NCBI GenBank assembly: GCA_934229275.1
Contig: CAKQDN010000034.1
Coordinates: 1 to 17,332 of the forward strand
Reading direction: 5' to 3'
DNA: 17,332 bases
Source of the DNA: an uncultured Clostridia bacterium
Lineage (GTDB): Bacteria; Bacillota; Clostridia; Christensenellales; Pumilibacteraceae
In this document: piece after piece, positions 7,667 to 15,321 of the stretch
How positions within the stretch are numbered: the first letter of the stretch is position 1
How the letters are laid out: every line of letters starts with the position of its first letter
Made by a program: the position numbers and the translations under genes
The notes under the pieces: model-generated
What the model saw: the letters and a program-made list of their open reading frames with translations, nothing else
The model's database searches: none
What the model was told of the DNA's origin: nothing

Positions 7667-8557
7667 TTACGCGTTTTCGGTAACTTTTTTGCCGTAGAAA
7701 TACACGGCAAGCGTTCCGGGTCCGACGGACGCGCCGACGATCGGTCCGATGTAGCCGACGTGAATATCGAGATTTTTATCGGGAAGAGCAGCCGTAAGTG
7801 CGGTTTTGAAGTACTCGGCGTCCTCTGCGCAGTCGCTGTGGCTGACGAACACATGCTGATAGGGAACGTCCTCGTATCTTTCGGCAAAACGAGCGGCAAC
7901 GCGGTCGATGGAATTTTTTCTGCCCTTAACTTTTTCGATTGCGAAGTTCTGTCCTTTCGCGTCGGAAATAAGCAGCGGCTTGATGTTGAGCAGTCCGCCG
8001 AAGAACGCGCTGGACGCGGACACTCTGCCTGCCATTTTAAGGTATTTAAGGCTGTCGACGCAACACTCCTGATTCATGGTGAGTTTGTTCGCTTCGAGCC
8101 ATTCGGCGACTTCGTCCACCGTTTTACCCCATTCGCGCATTTCCGAAGCGGTTATGCACAGAATACCCAGTCCGTAGCAGGACATAAGGCTGTCCACGCA
8201 CACGACTTTGTTGTTTTCGTATTTTTCGTTGAGTTTTGCCGCAGCGTCCGCACCCGACTTATACGAGCCGGAAAGCGCCGACGAGCAAGCGATGTACAAC
8301 ACGTCTTTGCCTTCTTCGAGATACTTCGAAAAACGTTCTGTAAAAGTCGGTTCGTTTATCTGATTGGTGATGATACGCGTTCCGCCGCGGATAATGTCGT
8401 AAAACTGCTTTACGGGAATATCCGCCCAGTCCAGGTCGGCGGGATAATTTTTGTCGCCCACGGTGAAGCCCATGGGGATGTATTCGATTTGATATTTGTC
8501 GCGCAGATCTTTTTCGAGGTCGGCGCAAGAGTCGGTTACGATAATGAAATTTTCCAT
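7667..8557 (-). CDS. DegV family fatty-acid-binding protein, probable FakB
   Basis: This 296-residue protein fits the two-domain DegV fold. FakB proteins hold a fatty acid while FakA phosphorylates its carboxylate, and the acyl-phosphate then enters phospholipid synthesis through PlsX/PlsY. Seen here are VTDSCADL at the start, TNQ (64-66), SSALSGS (92-98), VDSxxxSxGxG (121-131) and YLKMAGRVS (172-180, R178 likely at the FakA-facing site). Near the C-terminus the family usually has HxGPG; here it is SVGPG, with Ser277 in the His position. I chose the ATG at 8557 because AAGGAG lies 5 nt before it. The GTG at 8563, which would add two residues, overlaps that site. It sits 48 bp after fakA, in the same operon. 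The ligand is unknown; function as a FakB is strongly suggested by context. Confidence 0.92.
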   Translation of the reverse strand: MENFIIVTDSCADLEKDLRDKYQIEYIPMGFTVGDKNYPADLDWADIPVKQFYDIIRGGTRIITNQINEPTFTERFSKYLEEGKDVLYIACSSALSGSYKSGADAAAKLNEKYENNKVVCVDSLMSCYGLGILCITASEMREWGKTVDEVAEWLEANKLTMNQECCVDSLKYLKMAGRVSASSAFFGGLLNIKPLLISDAKGQNFAIEKVKGRKNSIDRVAARFAERYEDVPYQHVFVSHSDCAEDAEYFKTALTAALPDKNLDIHVGYIGPIVGASVGPGTLAVYFYGKKVTENA

Positions 8558-8562
8558 AAACA

Positions 8563-8568
8563 CTCCTT
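8563..8568 (-). promoter_or_regulatory. Shine-Dalgarno site that decides the degV start
   Basis: AAGGAG on the minus strand is followed by TGTTT and ATG. The candidate GTG codon at 8563 overlaps the last G of this site and cannot be served by it, so the ATG at 8557 is the start. Confidence 0.85.
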
Positions 8569-8605
8569 ATTATTGTACAGGGAATACCCGATAAATTCTA
8601 TGTTT

Positions 8606-10291
8606 TTATTCGAGAATGAGAATATAATCGTACACTTCCTGACCGCCGTCAATCGTGTAGAATTCGACCGACGGGTATTTTTCGGTTATGTACGAGGACG
8701 CGGCGTCACGCTCGGCGGCGGTAGCGTCTTTACCGAACACCACGATACAGAATTCATATCTTCCCGCGTTCATAATCTCGGCAAGTTCGATAAAAGCGTT
8801 TTCCTTTTTCTTTTCCGAAACCAGCATGGTTTTGTCCGTAAAGCCGATGTAGTCGCCGTTCGATATTTCAACGCCGTTTAAGTTAGCGTCGCGCACCGAG
8901 CAGGTAATCATACCTGTTTTAACGTCGCTCATGTCCTCGCGCAGTTTCTGCGCTATTTTTTCGGCGTCGTCGTCAGAGTAGTCCAAAAGCGTGAGCGCGG
9001 CATACGCCTGACCGATATTTTTGCTTTCGATCACTGTTATGTCCGACTTTTTATACAAATCCGCCGCCTGTTTTGCCGCGAGAATAATGTTGCCGTTGTT
9101 GGGAAGCACGAAAATATATTCGGCGTTTGTTTGGTCGAACGCTTTCATAAAGTCGTCCGCGCTGGGATTCTTGCCCTGTCCGCCGTCGATTACGACGTCC
9201 GCTCCGCACTCTTTGAACGCGGAAATAAGTCCGTCGCCCGTAGCCACGGTTACGAGTCCGAACTTTTTTCTCGGCTTTTCGACGCGCAAGTCATCGTCGT
9301 CGATAAGGCGTTCGCCGTCTTTTACGACGGTGGTTTCGTTGTGCTGAAGCGTCATGTTTTCGATTTTAACGGTTAAAAACTCGCCGTAACGCTGAGCGAA
9401 TTCGAGTACTTTCCAGGGCGTCATCGTGTGGACATGCACTTTAAGCACGGTTCCCGTGACGAACGCCACGATAGAGTCGCCGCCGATAGCCGTAAGATAA
9501 TCGATGAAAATCTGCGGCGTGAACATATCGAGATTGGTTTTGGCGCGCTGCAGACGAAGCAGAATTTCGGTGCAATAGCCGAATTCCATAACGCTGTCCT
9601 CGGTGAATTTATCGAAGTCGAGGTCGATTTTCTTTACCTGTTCCGACAATTCGTCCACGATATCCGCGCCTCTCGCTGCCGACAGAGTGCCTTCCGCGAT
9701 GTACATAAGTCCTGCTCCGCCGCTGTCTGTTACGCCGGCTTCTTTTAAAACGGCAAGCAGTTCGGGCGTGCGTTTAAGCGACGCTTTGGCTTCGGTGAAA
9801 TAATCCAAAGCGAAACTTTCGAGCGTGCTGCCTTCGCTTATTCTGCTGCGAGCATATTCCGACGCTTCTCTCGCAACGGTGAGAATGGTGCCTTCGACGG
9901 GATTGACGACCGCTCCGTAAGCGCACTCGACGCCCCTGTCAAGCGCTTGCGCGACGTCGTAGAGAGTGGCTCTCTCCACTCCGGCAAAGCCTTCCGCCAT
10001 GCCGCGGAACAACTGCGACAGAATAACGCCCGAATTTCCTCTTGCGTTAAGCAACATTCCGTCGGACAAAGCCTTGGCTTTTTCCTCGACCGAATTGGAT
10101 TCGACCTTCTTCATTCCGTCCAGACCGCCGCATATGGTCATGCACATATTTTCGCCCGTATCTCCGTCGGGGATCGGGAAAACGTTCAGTTCGTCCACGG
10201 TACGGGCGTGCGCTTTGAGGTTCGCCGCTCCGCTGAGTACCAGACGCTCGAACACAGCCCCGTCCACGGTTTTATTTTGTATTTCGTCCAT
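8606..10291 (-). CDS. fakA: Fatty acid kinase, ATP-binding subunit FakA (DAK2/YloV family)
   Basis: This 561-residue protein has the full length and layout of FakA. The N-terminal DAK2 (DhaL-like) kinase domain, about 1-205, carries the Mg-ATP motif LNVFPIPDGDTGENM (residues 35-49, D42 and D44) and NARGNSGVILSQ (82-93), and ends with DSGGAG. The middle domain contains VHVHTMTPWKVLEF. The C-terminal domain, related to DegV, contains VVIDGGQGKNPSADDF and VLPNNGNI. FakA transfers phosphate from ATP to a fatty acid presented by FakB, and works in the cytoplasm at the entry to phospholipid synthesis. The ATG has GGAGGA 10 nt upstream and lies inside a 14-bp palindrome. The gene is first in an operon with degV and a phosphodiesterase, behind an extended -10 promoter. 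No key motif looks damaged. Confidence 0.96.
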   Translation of the reverse strand: MDEIQNKTVDGAVFERLVLSGAANLKAHARTVDELNVFPIPDGDTGENMCMTICGGLDGMKKVESNSVEEKAKALSDGMLLNARGNSGVILSQLFRGMAEGFAGVERATLYDVAQALDRGVECAYGAVVNPVEGTILTVAREASEYARSRISEGSTLESFALDYFTEAKASLKRTPELLAVLKEAGVTDSGGAGLMYIAEGTLSAARGADIVDELSEQVKKIDLDFDKFTEDSVMEFGYCTEILLRLQRAKTNLDMFTPQIFIDYLTAIGGDSIVAFVTGTVLKVHVHTMTPWKVLEFAQRYGEFLTVKIENMTLQHNETTVVKDGERLIDDDDLRVEKPRKKFGLVTVATGDGLISAFKECGADVVIDGGQGKNPSADDFMKAFDQTNAEYIFVLPNNGNIILAAKQAADLYKKSDITVIESKNIGQAYAALTLLDYSDDDAEKIAQKLREDMSDVKTGMITCSVRDANLNGVEISNGDYIGFTDKTMLVSEKKKENAFIELAEIMNAGRYEFCIVVFGKDATAAERDAASSYITEKYPSVEFYTIDGGQEVYDYILILE

Positions 10292-10326
10292 TTAAATGGA
10301 TTCCTCCGTAGCATTCGTACTCGCCA

Positions 10327-10335
10327 ATTATACCA
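10327..10335 (-). promoter_or_regulatory. Extended -10 promoter of the fakA operon
   Basis: The minus strand reads TGGTATAAT, a perfect -10 with a TGn extension, about 35 nt upstream of the fakA start. No convincing -35 hexamer lies at the right distance, which fits an extended -10 or activator-assisted promoter. Confidence 0.65.
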
Positions 10336-10365
10336 ACAAAACATTAACTGAATATAAACTTTTCA

Positions 10366-10410
10366 TTTTTTACCGCTTACAACGTTCACAAAAGTGCCTT
10401 TTTACCGCTT
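10366..10410 (-). promoter_or_regulatory. 12-bp direct repeat upstream of the fakA promoter
   Basis: On the plus strand TTTTTACCGCTT ends at 10378 and again at 10410, 32 bp apart (about three helical turns). Both copies lie upstream of the fakA -10, roughly at -50 and -80. A regulator binding the same DNA face twice is plausible; the neighbouring OmpR-type regulator is one candidate, by inference only. Confidence 0.5.
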
Positions 10411-10449
10411 TTTGCGACAAATTCCGACCAAGACGCACGCAAATCGCGC

Positions 10450-10489
10450 AAAAACAAAGCCCTCGCGTACGTTTTCCGGACGCAAGGGC
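10450..10489 (-). terminator. Intrinsic terminator of the response regulator-kinase operon
   Basis: GCCCTCGCGT (10459-10468) pairs with ACGCAAGGGC (10480-10489) with one mismatch around an 11-nt loop. On the minus strand the stem is followed by TTTGTTTTT. It lies 31 bp past the kinase stop and separates that operon from fakA. Confidence 0.8.
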
Positions 10490-10520
10490 AATCGATTACC
10501 CGGTTTTGAGTTTTGGTCGT

Positions 10521-11615
10521 TTACGCCTGACGGAAGGGCAGCGTGACGTTGAAATAAGTCACTCCGTTTTCGCTTTTCGCTGAAACCGTGCCGCCGTGCA
10601 GCATGACGATATGCTTTACGACCGACAAGCCGATTCCGTTGCCTTCGCGCGAGTGCGAAGCGTCCTGCTGAAAGAACTTGCCGAAGATTTTCTCGTAGTT
10701 TTCGGGCGCGATCGGTTCGCCTTCGTCGGACACGCACGCATAGACAGAGCCGTCCTCGTTTTTTTCGAGCGTGACTCCGAGTTTTCCGCCAGGCCTTGCG
10801 AATTTGACCGCGTTGTCCAGAAGATTATACCACACCTGCATCAGAAGGTCTTCGTTGCCGACATACGAAACGTCGTCGAAATCGACGTCGAGTTCGAGAT
10901 TTTTCACGCTCCATTTTTTTTCGAGCAGCAGCAGACAATTGCGTATTTGTTCGGACAGATTTATCTCGACGACGTCGGACAAAATGTTCTGATTCTCCAC
11001 TTTCGTAAGGTTTAACACGTTGGTTGCGAGCGAGGACAGTCTTTCGCTTTCGGCTGCGATGACGCTTAAATATTCCTTTTGTTTTTCGGGCGGAACGTTG
11101 CCTTTTTGCAGCATGTTCACCAGTCCTCTTATGGACATTATCGGTGTTTTGAATTCGTGCGAGAAGTCGTTGATGAAGTCGCGGCGCAGTATTTCGGTGC
11201 TTTCGAGTTCCGCCGCGAGGTTATTGAAACTGCCGGCGAGGTTTTTCATGTCCTCGTAGCCGCCGAGGCTTATGCGCACGGAATAGTCACCGTCGGAGAG
11301 GCGCGACATACCGTTTATAATGACGTTGATGGGCTTTAGCACGAATTTACTGACGATGAACGACAGTCCCACGCCCAGCGCGATCGCCAGCGAAATAAAA
11401 AGGAACAGCAGCAGTCCGCCGTATTCGGTGAGATACTCCATCGACAGCGCGCCGGTAACTATCAGAACGTACCAGGCGACGAGAACGAGCGTTACGACCG
11501 CCACAATAACCGAAACGAAACTAAAAATATAAACTTGCTTTATTGCTTTGCGCGAGCCTTTGGCTTTATCCGGCTTTTTCTGCGTGAATTTTTTCTGATA
11601 GGGCGGCTTTTTCAT
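10521..11615 (-). CDS. Sensor histidine kinase with short extracytoplasmic loop
   Basis: This 364-residue membrane kinase has a strongly basic N-terminal tail (residues 1-26, many Lys/Arg), a first membrane segment (about 27-54), a loop of only about ten residues, and a second membrane segment (about 66-90). A HAMP linker (about 90-140, with PINVI and GDYSVRI) leads to the HisKA domain with phospho-acceptor H153 in FSHEFKTP. The ATPase domain shows the N box (NLLDNAVKFA), the D-x-G box (VSDEGEPI) and the G2 box (GNGIGLSVVKH). With almost no outside domain it probably senses within or near the membrane, or through a partner protein. The gene overlaps the regulator gene by ATGA, so the two are translationally coupled and form one signalling pair. 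The signal is unknown; nearby fak genes suggest envelope lipid status, as inference. Confidence 0.95.
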   Translation of the reverse strand: MKKPPYQKKFTQKKPDKAKGSRKAIKQVYIFSFVSVIVAVVTLVLVAWYVLIVTGALSMEYLTEYGGLLLFLFISLAIALGVGLSFIVSKFVLKPINVIINGMSRLSDGDYSVRISLGGYEDMKNLAGSFNNLAAELESTEILRRDFINDFSHEFKTPIMSIRGLVNMLQKGNVPPEKQKEYLSVIAAESERLSSLATNVLNLTKVENQNILSDVVEINLSEQIRNCLLLLEKKWSVKNLELDVDFDDVSYVGNEDLLMQVWYNLLDNAVKFARPGGKLGVTLEKNEDGSVYACVSDEGEPIAPENYEKIFGKFFQQDASHSREGNGIGLSVVKHIVMLHGGTVSAKSENGVTYFNVTLPFRQA

Positions 11616-12286
11616 GCTTTTCTCACCGCCTTGTAGCCCAGTCCTCTTATAGACTGAATTTCGAATTGATTCCAGTTTTCGAAGCGTTTTCTAAGCCTAC
11701 CGATATGAACGGTTACCGTTTCGGGAACGGTGTCGCAGTCGAAGCCCCAGATCTCGTCCATGAGTTGAAGCCGCGTGAAAATTTTATCGGGGTATGACAG
11801 CAGTTTATACAGTAGCAGGAATTCTTTTTGCGGCAACTCGATCTGCTCGCCGGGACGGGAAACCGTGAACGAATCGTAGTCGAGCACGGCGTCGCCGACG
11901 ACTATTTTGCGTTCGCTTTCGATTTTGGCGCGGCGCAGAAGAGCCTTGACGTGCAGAAGCAGTTCTTCGTTGTCGAACGGCTTGCTCATGAAATCGTCTA
12001 TTCCCGAGATAAAACCGCGTTTCCGATCCTCCGGCAGTTGCTTTGCCGAAACCATCAGAACGGGCAGTTCGGCGTTGAACGAGCGCAACTCCTCCGTGAA
12101 TTCGTAGCCGTTCACGCGCGGCATCATTATGTCCACTATAACGAGATCGACGTGCTCTTTATCGAGAAGAGCGAGCGCGGTGTCGCCTCCGTCCGCTTCC
12201 GACACGGTGTAATGTTCGCTTTCAAGCAGTTCACGCAACAAAAATCGAGCGTTTTTATCGTCGTCTACTATAAGAACGTTAAACAT
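11612..12286 (-). CDS. OmpR/PhoB family response regulator
   Basis: This 224-residue regulator has an N-terminal receiver domain with the acidic cluster D8-D10, phospho-acceptor D52 in IVDIMMP, a Ser in the switch position (VLMVSAK) and Lys in SKPF. A C-terminal winged helix follows, with VAL-type start of the DNA-binding half and the recognition segment VTVHIGRLRKRFE, ending in IRGLGYKAVR. I chose the ATG at 12286 because GGGAGG lies 5 nt upstream and the protein then begins directly with the first receiver strand (MFNVLIVDDD). A longer form of 12 extra residues lacks such a site. It is the first gene of the two-gene operon with the kinase and has its own promoter. Targets are unknown. Confidence 0.96.
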   Translation of the reverse strand: MFNVLIVDDDKNARFLLRELLESEHYTVSEADGGDTALALLDKEHVDLVIVDIMMPRVNGYEFTEELRSFNAELPVLMVSAKQLPEDRKRGFISGIDDFMSKPFDNEELLLHVKALLRRAKIESERKIVVGDAVLDYDSFTVSRPGEQIELPQKEFLLLYKLLSYPDKIFTRLQLMDEIWGFDCDTVPETVTVHIGRLRKRFENWNQFEIQSIRGLGYKAVRKA

Positions 12287-12291
12287 ATCCG

Positions 12292-12297
12292 CCTCCC
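12292..12297 (-). promoter_or_regulatory. Shine-Dalgarno site that decides the response regulator start
   Basis: GGGAGG on the minus strand, 5 nt before ATG at 12286. It supports the shorter start over an upstream in-frame one at 12322. Confidence 0.85.
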
Positions 12298-12312
12298 TTT
12301 TTTCCTGACTAT

Positions 12313-12341
12313 ATTGTAGCACATTTGTCGCGTTTAGTCAA
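12313..12341 (-). promoter_or_regulatory. Promoter of the response regulator-kinase operon
   Basis: On the minus strand TTGACT (12341-12336) and TACAAT (12318-12313) are separated by exactly 17 nt, with TGC just before the -10 (extended form). Confidence 0.85.
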
Positions 12342-12452
12342 ATATCGCGGCGTTTTTATGCGTCGGAAGCGTACGGAAAGCGATTTTAAGCGCACGGACG
12401 GGCAGATTTTTGCCGCAAAAGCAAAATTTTTCGGAAAACGCCCTTCTTTCGC

Positions 12453-12484
12453 TTGCAAAAATCCGTGAAATATTGTATTATAAT
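12453..12484 (+). promoter_or_regulatory. Promoter of tRNA-Glu
   Basis: TTGCAA (12453-12458) is followed after 17 nt by TATTAT, which overlaps a perfect TATAAT ending at 12484. Transcription would begin about 8 nt before the mature tRNA. The 111 bp between this site and the divergent regulator promoter show nothing further. Confidence 0.7.
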
Positions 12485-12499
12485 GTGGTTGAAAAACGT

Positions 12500-12574
12500 G
12501 CCACCATAGTCTAGAGGTTAGGACGTTGGCCTCTCACGCCGAAAACAAGGGTTCGATTCCCTTTGGTGGTACCA
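12500..12574 (+). tRNA. tRNA-Glu, anticodon CUC, with encoded CCA
   Basis: A complete 75-nt cloverleaf: the acceptor stem GCCACCA pairs with TGGTGGT (G-U at the first pair). The anticodon stem TTGGC/GCCGA closes the loop CTCTCAC, giving anticodon CTC, which reads GAG. The T arm is AAGGG-TTCGATT-CCCTT. The discriminator A and CCA are encoded. Confidence 0.96.
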
Positions 12575-12583
12575 CTACGAAAT

Positions 12584-12620
12584 AAGTCCGAAAGAAGCGC
12601 GCTGTCGGACTTGTTTTTAT
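12584..12620 (+). terminator. Intrinsic terminator of tRNA-Glu
   Basis: AAGTCCGA (12584-12591) pairs perfectly with TCGGACTT (12605-12612), followed by GTTTTTATTT. From here to the next promoter at 12746 I see only a small hairpin (TCGGG/CCCGA) and no gene. Confidence 0.88.
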
Positions 12621-12745
12621 TTGGCGGACAGCCCGGCTTTTACGGGGCTTACGTTCGTTCCGCTCGGACTTGCCGAAATAACAGTCCTTTCTGTCGGGTA
12701 AACCCGAATTTAACGCAACAATATGATTTTAAGGCTCGTTTTACA

Positions 12746-12774
12746 TTGACAAAACGGGCTTTTGCGGCTATAAT
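12746..12774 (+). promoter_or_regulatory. Fully consensus promoter of the amidohydrolase gene
   Basis: TTGACA (12746-12751), a 17-nt spacer and TATAAT (12769-12774) match the housekeeping sigma consensus exactly, implying strong transcription unless repressed. Confidence 0.93.
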
Positions 12775-12806
12775 AGATAAAATAACTTTGTTTAAGGAGA
12801 AAATTC

Positions 12807-14090
12807 GTGAAATACGCGTTAATAGGCGGAACCGTGCTTGACGGCACCGAACATATGCAACCGCGCGAAAACACTTGCGTTCTTATAGAAGACGGAATAA
12901 TCACCGGGGTAATACCGCTCGAAGAGGCAAACCTTACGGGCTACGAAACGGTCAATCTGTGCGGAAAATACGTTATGCCCGGTCTTATAAACATGCACGT
13001 TCACCTTGCCGGCAACGGTAAACCGCAGAAAAAACAGCGTGACAACGCAAAACTGGTTAAAAAAATAATGAGTACCGGTTTTACCCGAGCGCTCGCCTAC
13101 AAACTGGTCTGCTCGTTTGCGAAAACCGCGCTTTTAAGCGGCGTTACCACTATCCGAACGGTGGGCGGCTTAGCCGACTTCGACACGAAACTGCGCGACG
13201 AAATCGCTCTCGGCAAAAAGACGGGACCGCGCATACTCGCCGCAAACCAAGGCATATCGGTTCCCGGCGGACACATGGCAGGCTCGGTTGCGGTAGCGGT
13301 ACGCTCCCCGGGCGAAGCGCGCACGGCGACGGACAAACTCGCCGAGCAAAAGGTAGATCTTATCAAACTGATGATAACCGGCGGCGTGCTGGACGCAAAG
13401 CAAAAAGGCGTTCCGGGCGAAGTGAAAATGAGCGCGGACATAGTTAAAGCCGCCTGCGAAGAAGCACACTCCAAAGGCTATAAAGTAGCCGCGCACGTCG
13501 AGTCCCCGGAAGGCGTTCGCCTTGCCCTTCTCGGCGGCGTGGACAGCATCGAACACGGCGCAACGCCCGACGACGAAATTATAAATTTATTTCATAAAAA
13601 CAACGCGTTTTTATGCACTACAATATCGCCTGCCCTTCCCTACGCTTTTTTCGACCGCTCCGTAAGCCACGCTTCGGAAGTGGAACAATACAACGGTCAG
13701 GTGGTATTCGACGGCATAGTCGAGTGCGCGAAAGCGGCGATCGCAAAAGATATTCCGGTCGTACTCGGTAACGACGTCGGCTGCCCGTACGTCACGCAGT
13801 ACGACTTCTGGCGCGAACTCTGCTACTTTACCAAATATGTCGGCGTAGATAACGCGTTCGCTCTGCATACGGCAACGCTTAAAAGCGCGGTCGCTGCAGG
13901 CATCGGCGACGTCACCGGCTCGATAGAAACAGGCAAGTGCGCGGATATAATAGTGACGACGGAAAATCCCCTCGACGACATACGCGCTTTAAGGCACGTC
14001 GACACGGTTATCGCACGCGGCAAGATCTACCGCTCGCCCAAAGTGAAAATCAATAAAAAGGTCGAGCGCGAACTGGACAAATTTTTATAA
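12807..14090 (+). CDS. Metal-dependent amidohydrolase, imidazolonepropionase-like/prolidase-like
   Basis: This 427-residue protein starts at GTG, 7 nt after AAGGAG (12794-12799). It belongs to the amidohydrolase superfamily with a binuclear metal centre. Visible ligands are H64 and H66 in NMHVHL, K187 in LIKLM (the usual carboxylated lysine), H230 in AAHVES, H250 in SIEHGA and D323 in GNDVGCP. Residues 1-60 and about 372-427 make the small composite beta domain (GKYVMPGLIN; GKCADIIV). There is no signal peptide, so it is cytoplasmic. Relatives hydrolyse imidazolonepropionate, X-Pro or other dipeptides, or N-acyl amino acids; none of these can be chosen here because no pathway genes are adjacent. 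It stands alone behind a consensus promoter and ends at a terminator shared with the convergent PHP gene. Confidence 0.93.
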   Translation: MKYALIGGTVLDGTEHMQPRENTCVLIEDGIITGVIPLEEANLTGYETVNLCGKYVMPGLINMHVHLAGNGKPQKKQRDNAKLVKKIMSTGFTRALAYKLVCSFAKTALLSGVTTIRTVGGLADFDTKLRDEIALGKKTGPRILAANQGISVPGGHMAGSVAVAVRSPGEARTATDKLAEQKVDLIKLMITGGVLDAKQKGVPGEVKMSADIVKAACEEAHSKGYKVAAHVESPEGVRLALLGGVDSIEHGATPDDEIINLFHKNNAFLCTTISPALPYAFFDRSVSHASEVEQYNGQVVFDGIVECAKAAIAKDIPVVLGNDVGCPYVTQYDFWRELCYFTKYVGVDNAFALHTATLKSAVAAGIGDVTGSIETGKCADIIVTTENPLDDIRALRHVDTVIARGKIYRSPKVKINKKVERELDKFL

Positions 14091-14100
14091 ACTTTTTAAG

Positions 14101-14140
14101 AAAAAAAAAGCACTCTTTCGGCGGAGTGCTTCTTTTTTTT
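14101..14140. terminator. Bidirectional terminator between amidohydrolase and PHP genes
   Basis: AAGCACTC (14108-14115) pairs with GAGTGCTT (14124-14131), with an A-run on the left and a T-run on the right, so it can end transcription on both strands. It fills most of the 64-bp convergent gap. Confidence 0.9.
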
Positions 14141-14154
14141 GTTAAACTTTGAAT

Positions 14155-15189
14155 TTACTTTATAAACGACCCGAACTCGTCCATAAAAAAGGCTCGGGTG
14201 TACGCTTCGCTGCCGTCGAATCCGGTGACGGTCACGCGGAAATACGAAGGCATACCGCGTTTGCCGTTGTCGGGATCGGTCAGGAATTTATTAAGGTCGA
14301 ATTCCGTTCTCGTCATATGCTCTTCGCCGGCGGCGTAATTTTTGAGGTTGCCCCTCCGCTCCGTGCTTACGGTAACCGAGCGAGCCGCAGAACACTCGAC
14401 CACGAGTTTTCCGTCCTCGATATAAAGTTCGCGTATTTCGGGACCCGTGGACGCGTAGAACTCGCCGTTTTTGAGCGCGGTCATAATGCTTTTATAGTCG
14501 AGTTTTTCCGACTTTATCATGACGAAGCCGCCGAAGTGATCTTTTTCCGAGTGCGCATCGTCGGTGGCGACGGGGAAAATGCGGTTGCCTTCGCGCAGAA
14601 GGTCCTCCAACGGCTGAACGGTGTCGGGATAGCCCTCGCGGACGCAGCCGGTGTTGTACACTTCTATGCCCCACAAGCCTTTAAGTCCCGAATAATCGTC
14701 GTGGTTTTCCATCGACCACACCGGATGATTGAGCGTCACCAGATAGCCGGCGTCGTTTGCTTTTTTAATGACGTCGTTAAGTCCGTCGGTCGAATACGTC
14801 GCCTTGTACGATAACTTTTTCATCTCTTCGGTTATATACTGCTTGGCGTTTCCCCATGCGGTTGCGGGATTAAGCACAGGACAGGATATGTTTTTCGGAT
14901 CGAGTGCGAAAAAGTTCATATGCGCGGTTTTCATAAAACTGTGCCGGTCGACGGGCGGCGGACAGTTTATCGTTTTTTCGAACGAGGTTATCGCAACGAA
15001 GTTCTCGCCTGAAAGATCCTCGTGCGACAAAAGCACTTCGTGATCGGAAAAAGCAACTACCGAATAGCCTGCTTTCATATAGGCGGCTTTGGTTTCTTCG
15101 GGCGTTTCCTTGCCGTCGGAAACGGTCGTGTGCATATGCAGATTCGCCTTGTAAAATTTGCCTTTTTCGGGCAGTAAGTATTTTTTCAT
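14155..15189 (-). CDS. PHP-domain metal-dependent phosphoesterase
   Basis: This 344-residue protein carries the PHP-domain metal site: H18 and H20 in NLHMHT, D25, D49-H50 in FSDHE, E71, H90, H155 in NHPVW and D211/H213 in TDDAH. PHP proteins are phosphoesterases acting on small phosphates, cyclic phosphates or nucleic acid ends. After the barrel (about 1-255), residues from GEFYASTGPEI onward form a C-terminal beta-rich domain common in Firmicutes PHP proteins of this size. There is no signal peptide. The ATG has GGAGG 4 nt upstream and the gene has its own near-consensus promoter. It is monocistronic, divergent from the lipoprotein gene and convergent with the amidohydrolase. The substrate is unknown. 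Confidence 0.92.
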   Translation of the reverse strand: MKKYLLPEKGKFYKANLHMHTTVSDGKETPEETKAAYMKAGYSVVAFSDHEVLLSHEDLSGENFVAITSFEKTINCPPPVDRHSFMKTAHMNFFALDPKNISCPVLNPATAWGNAKQYITEEMKKLSYKATYSTDGLNDVIKKANDAGYLVTLNHPVWSMENHDDYSGLKGLWGIEVYNTGCVREGYPDTVQPLEDLLREGNRIFPVATDDAHSEKDHFGGFVMIKSEKLDYKSIMTALKNGEFYASTGPEIRELYIEDGKLVVECSAARSVTVSTERRGNLKNYAAGEEHMTRTEFDLNKFLTDPDNGKRGMPSYFRVTVTGFDGSEAYTRAFFMDEFGSFIK

Positions 15190-15223
15190 GTTCCCTCCGC
15201 AAATCGGATTTATTTTCCTCTAA

Positions 15224-15252
15224 ATTATACATCCGTACGCGCGAAAGGTCAA
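15224..15252 (-). promoter_or_regulatory. Promoter of the PHP gene
   Basis: On the minus strand TTGACC (15252-15247), 17 nt, TATAAT (15229-15224). The leader is about 30 nt. Confidence 0.88.
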
Positions 15253-15321
15253 CCGATTGCCAATAATAACTCGATATGCTTGCATTATTCTTTGTTATGC
15301 TCGCCGAAACCCGACTAACCG

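Noticed and set aside
7760..8881. Long plus-strand open frame opposite degV and fakA (373 codons)
   Set aside because: It runs across the gap between two well-supported minus-strand genes. Its residue composition is typical of a shadow frame and no start signal is present.
12500..12574. tRNA-Glu as an integration site for a mobile element
   Set aside because: No integrase gene or partial duplicate of the tRNA 3' end is seen in the window, and the downstream genes look like ordinary chromosomal genes.
12563..12841. Plus-strand open frame after the tRNA (92 codons)
   Set aside because: It starts inside the tRNA 3' end, crosses the tRNA terminator and the consensus promoter, and has no ribosome binding site.
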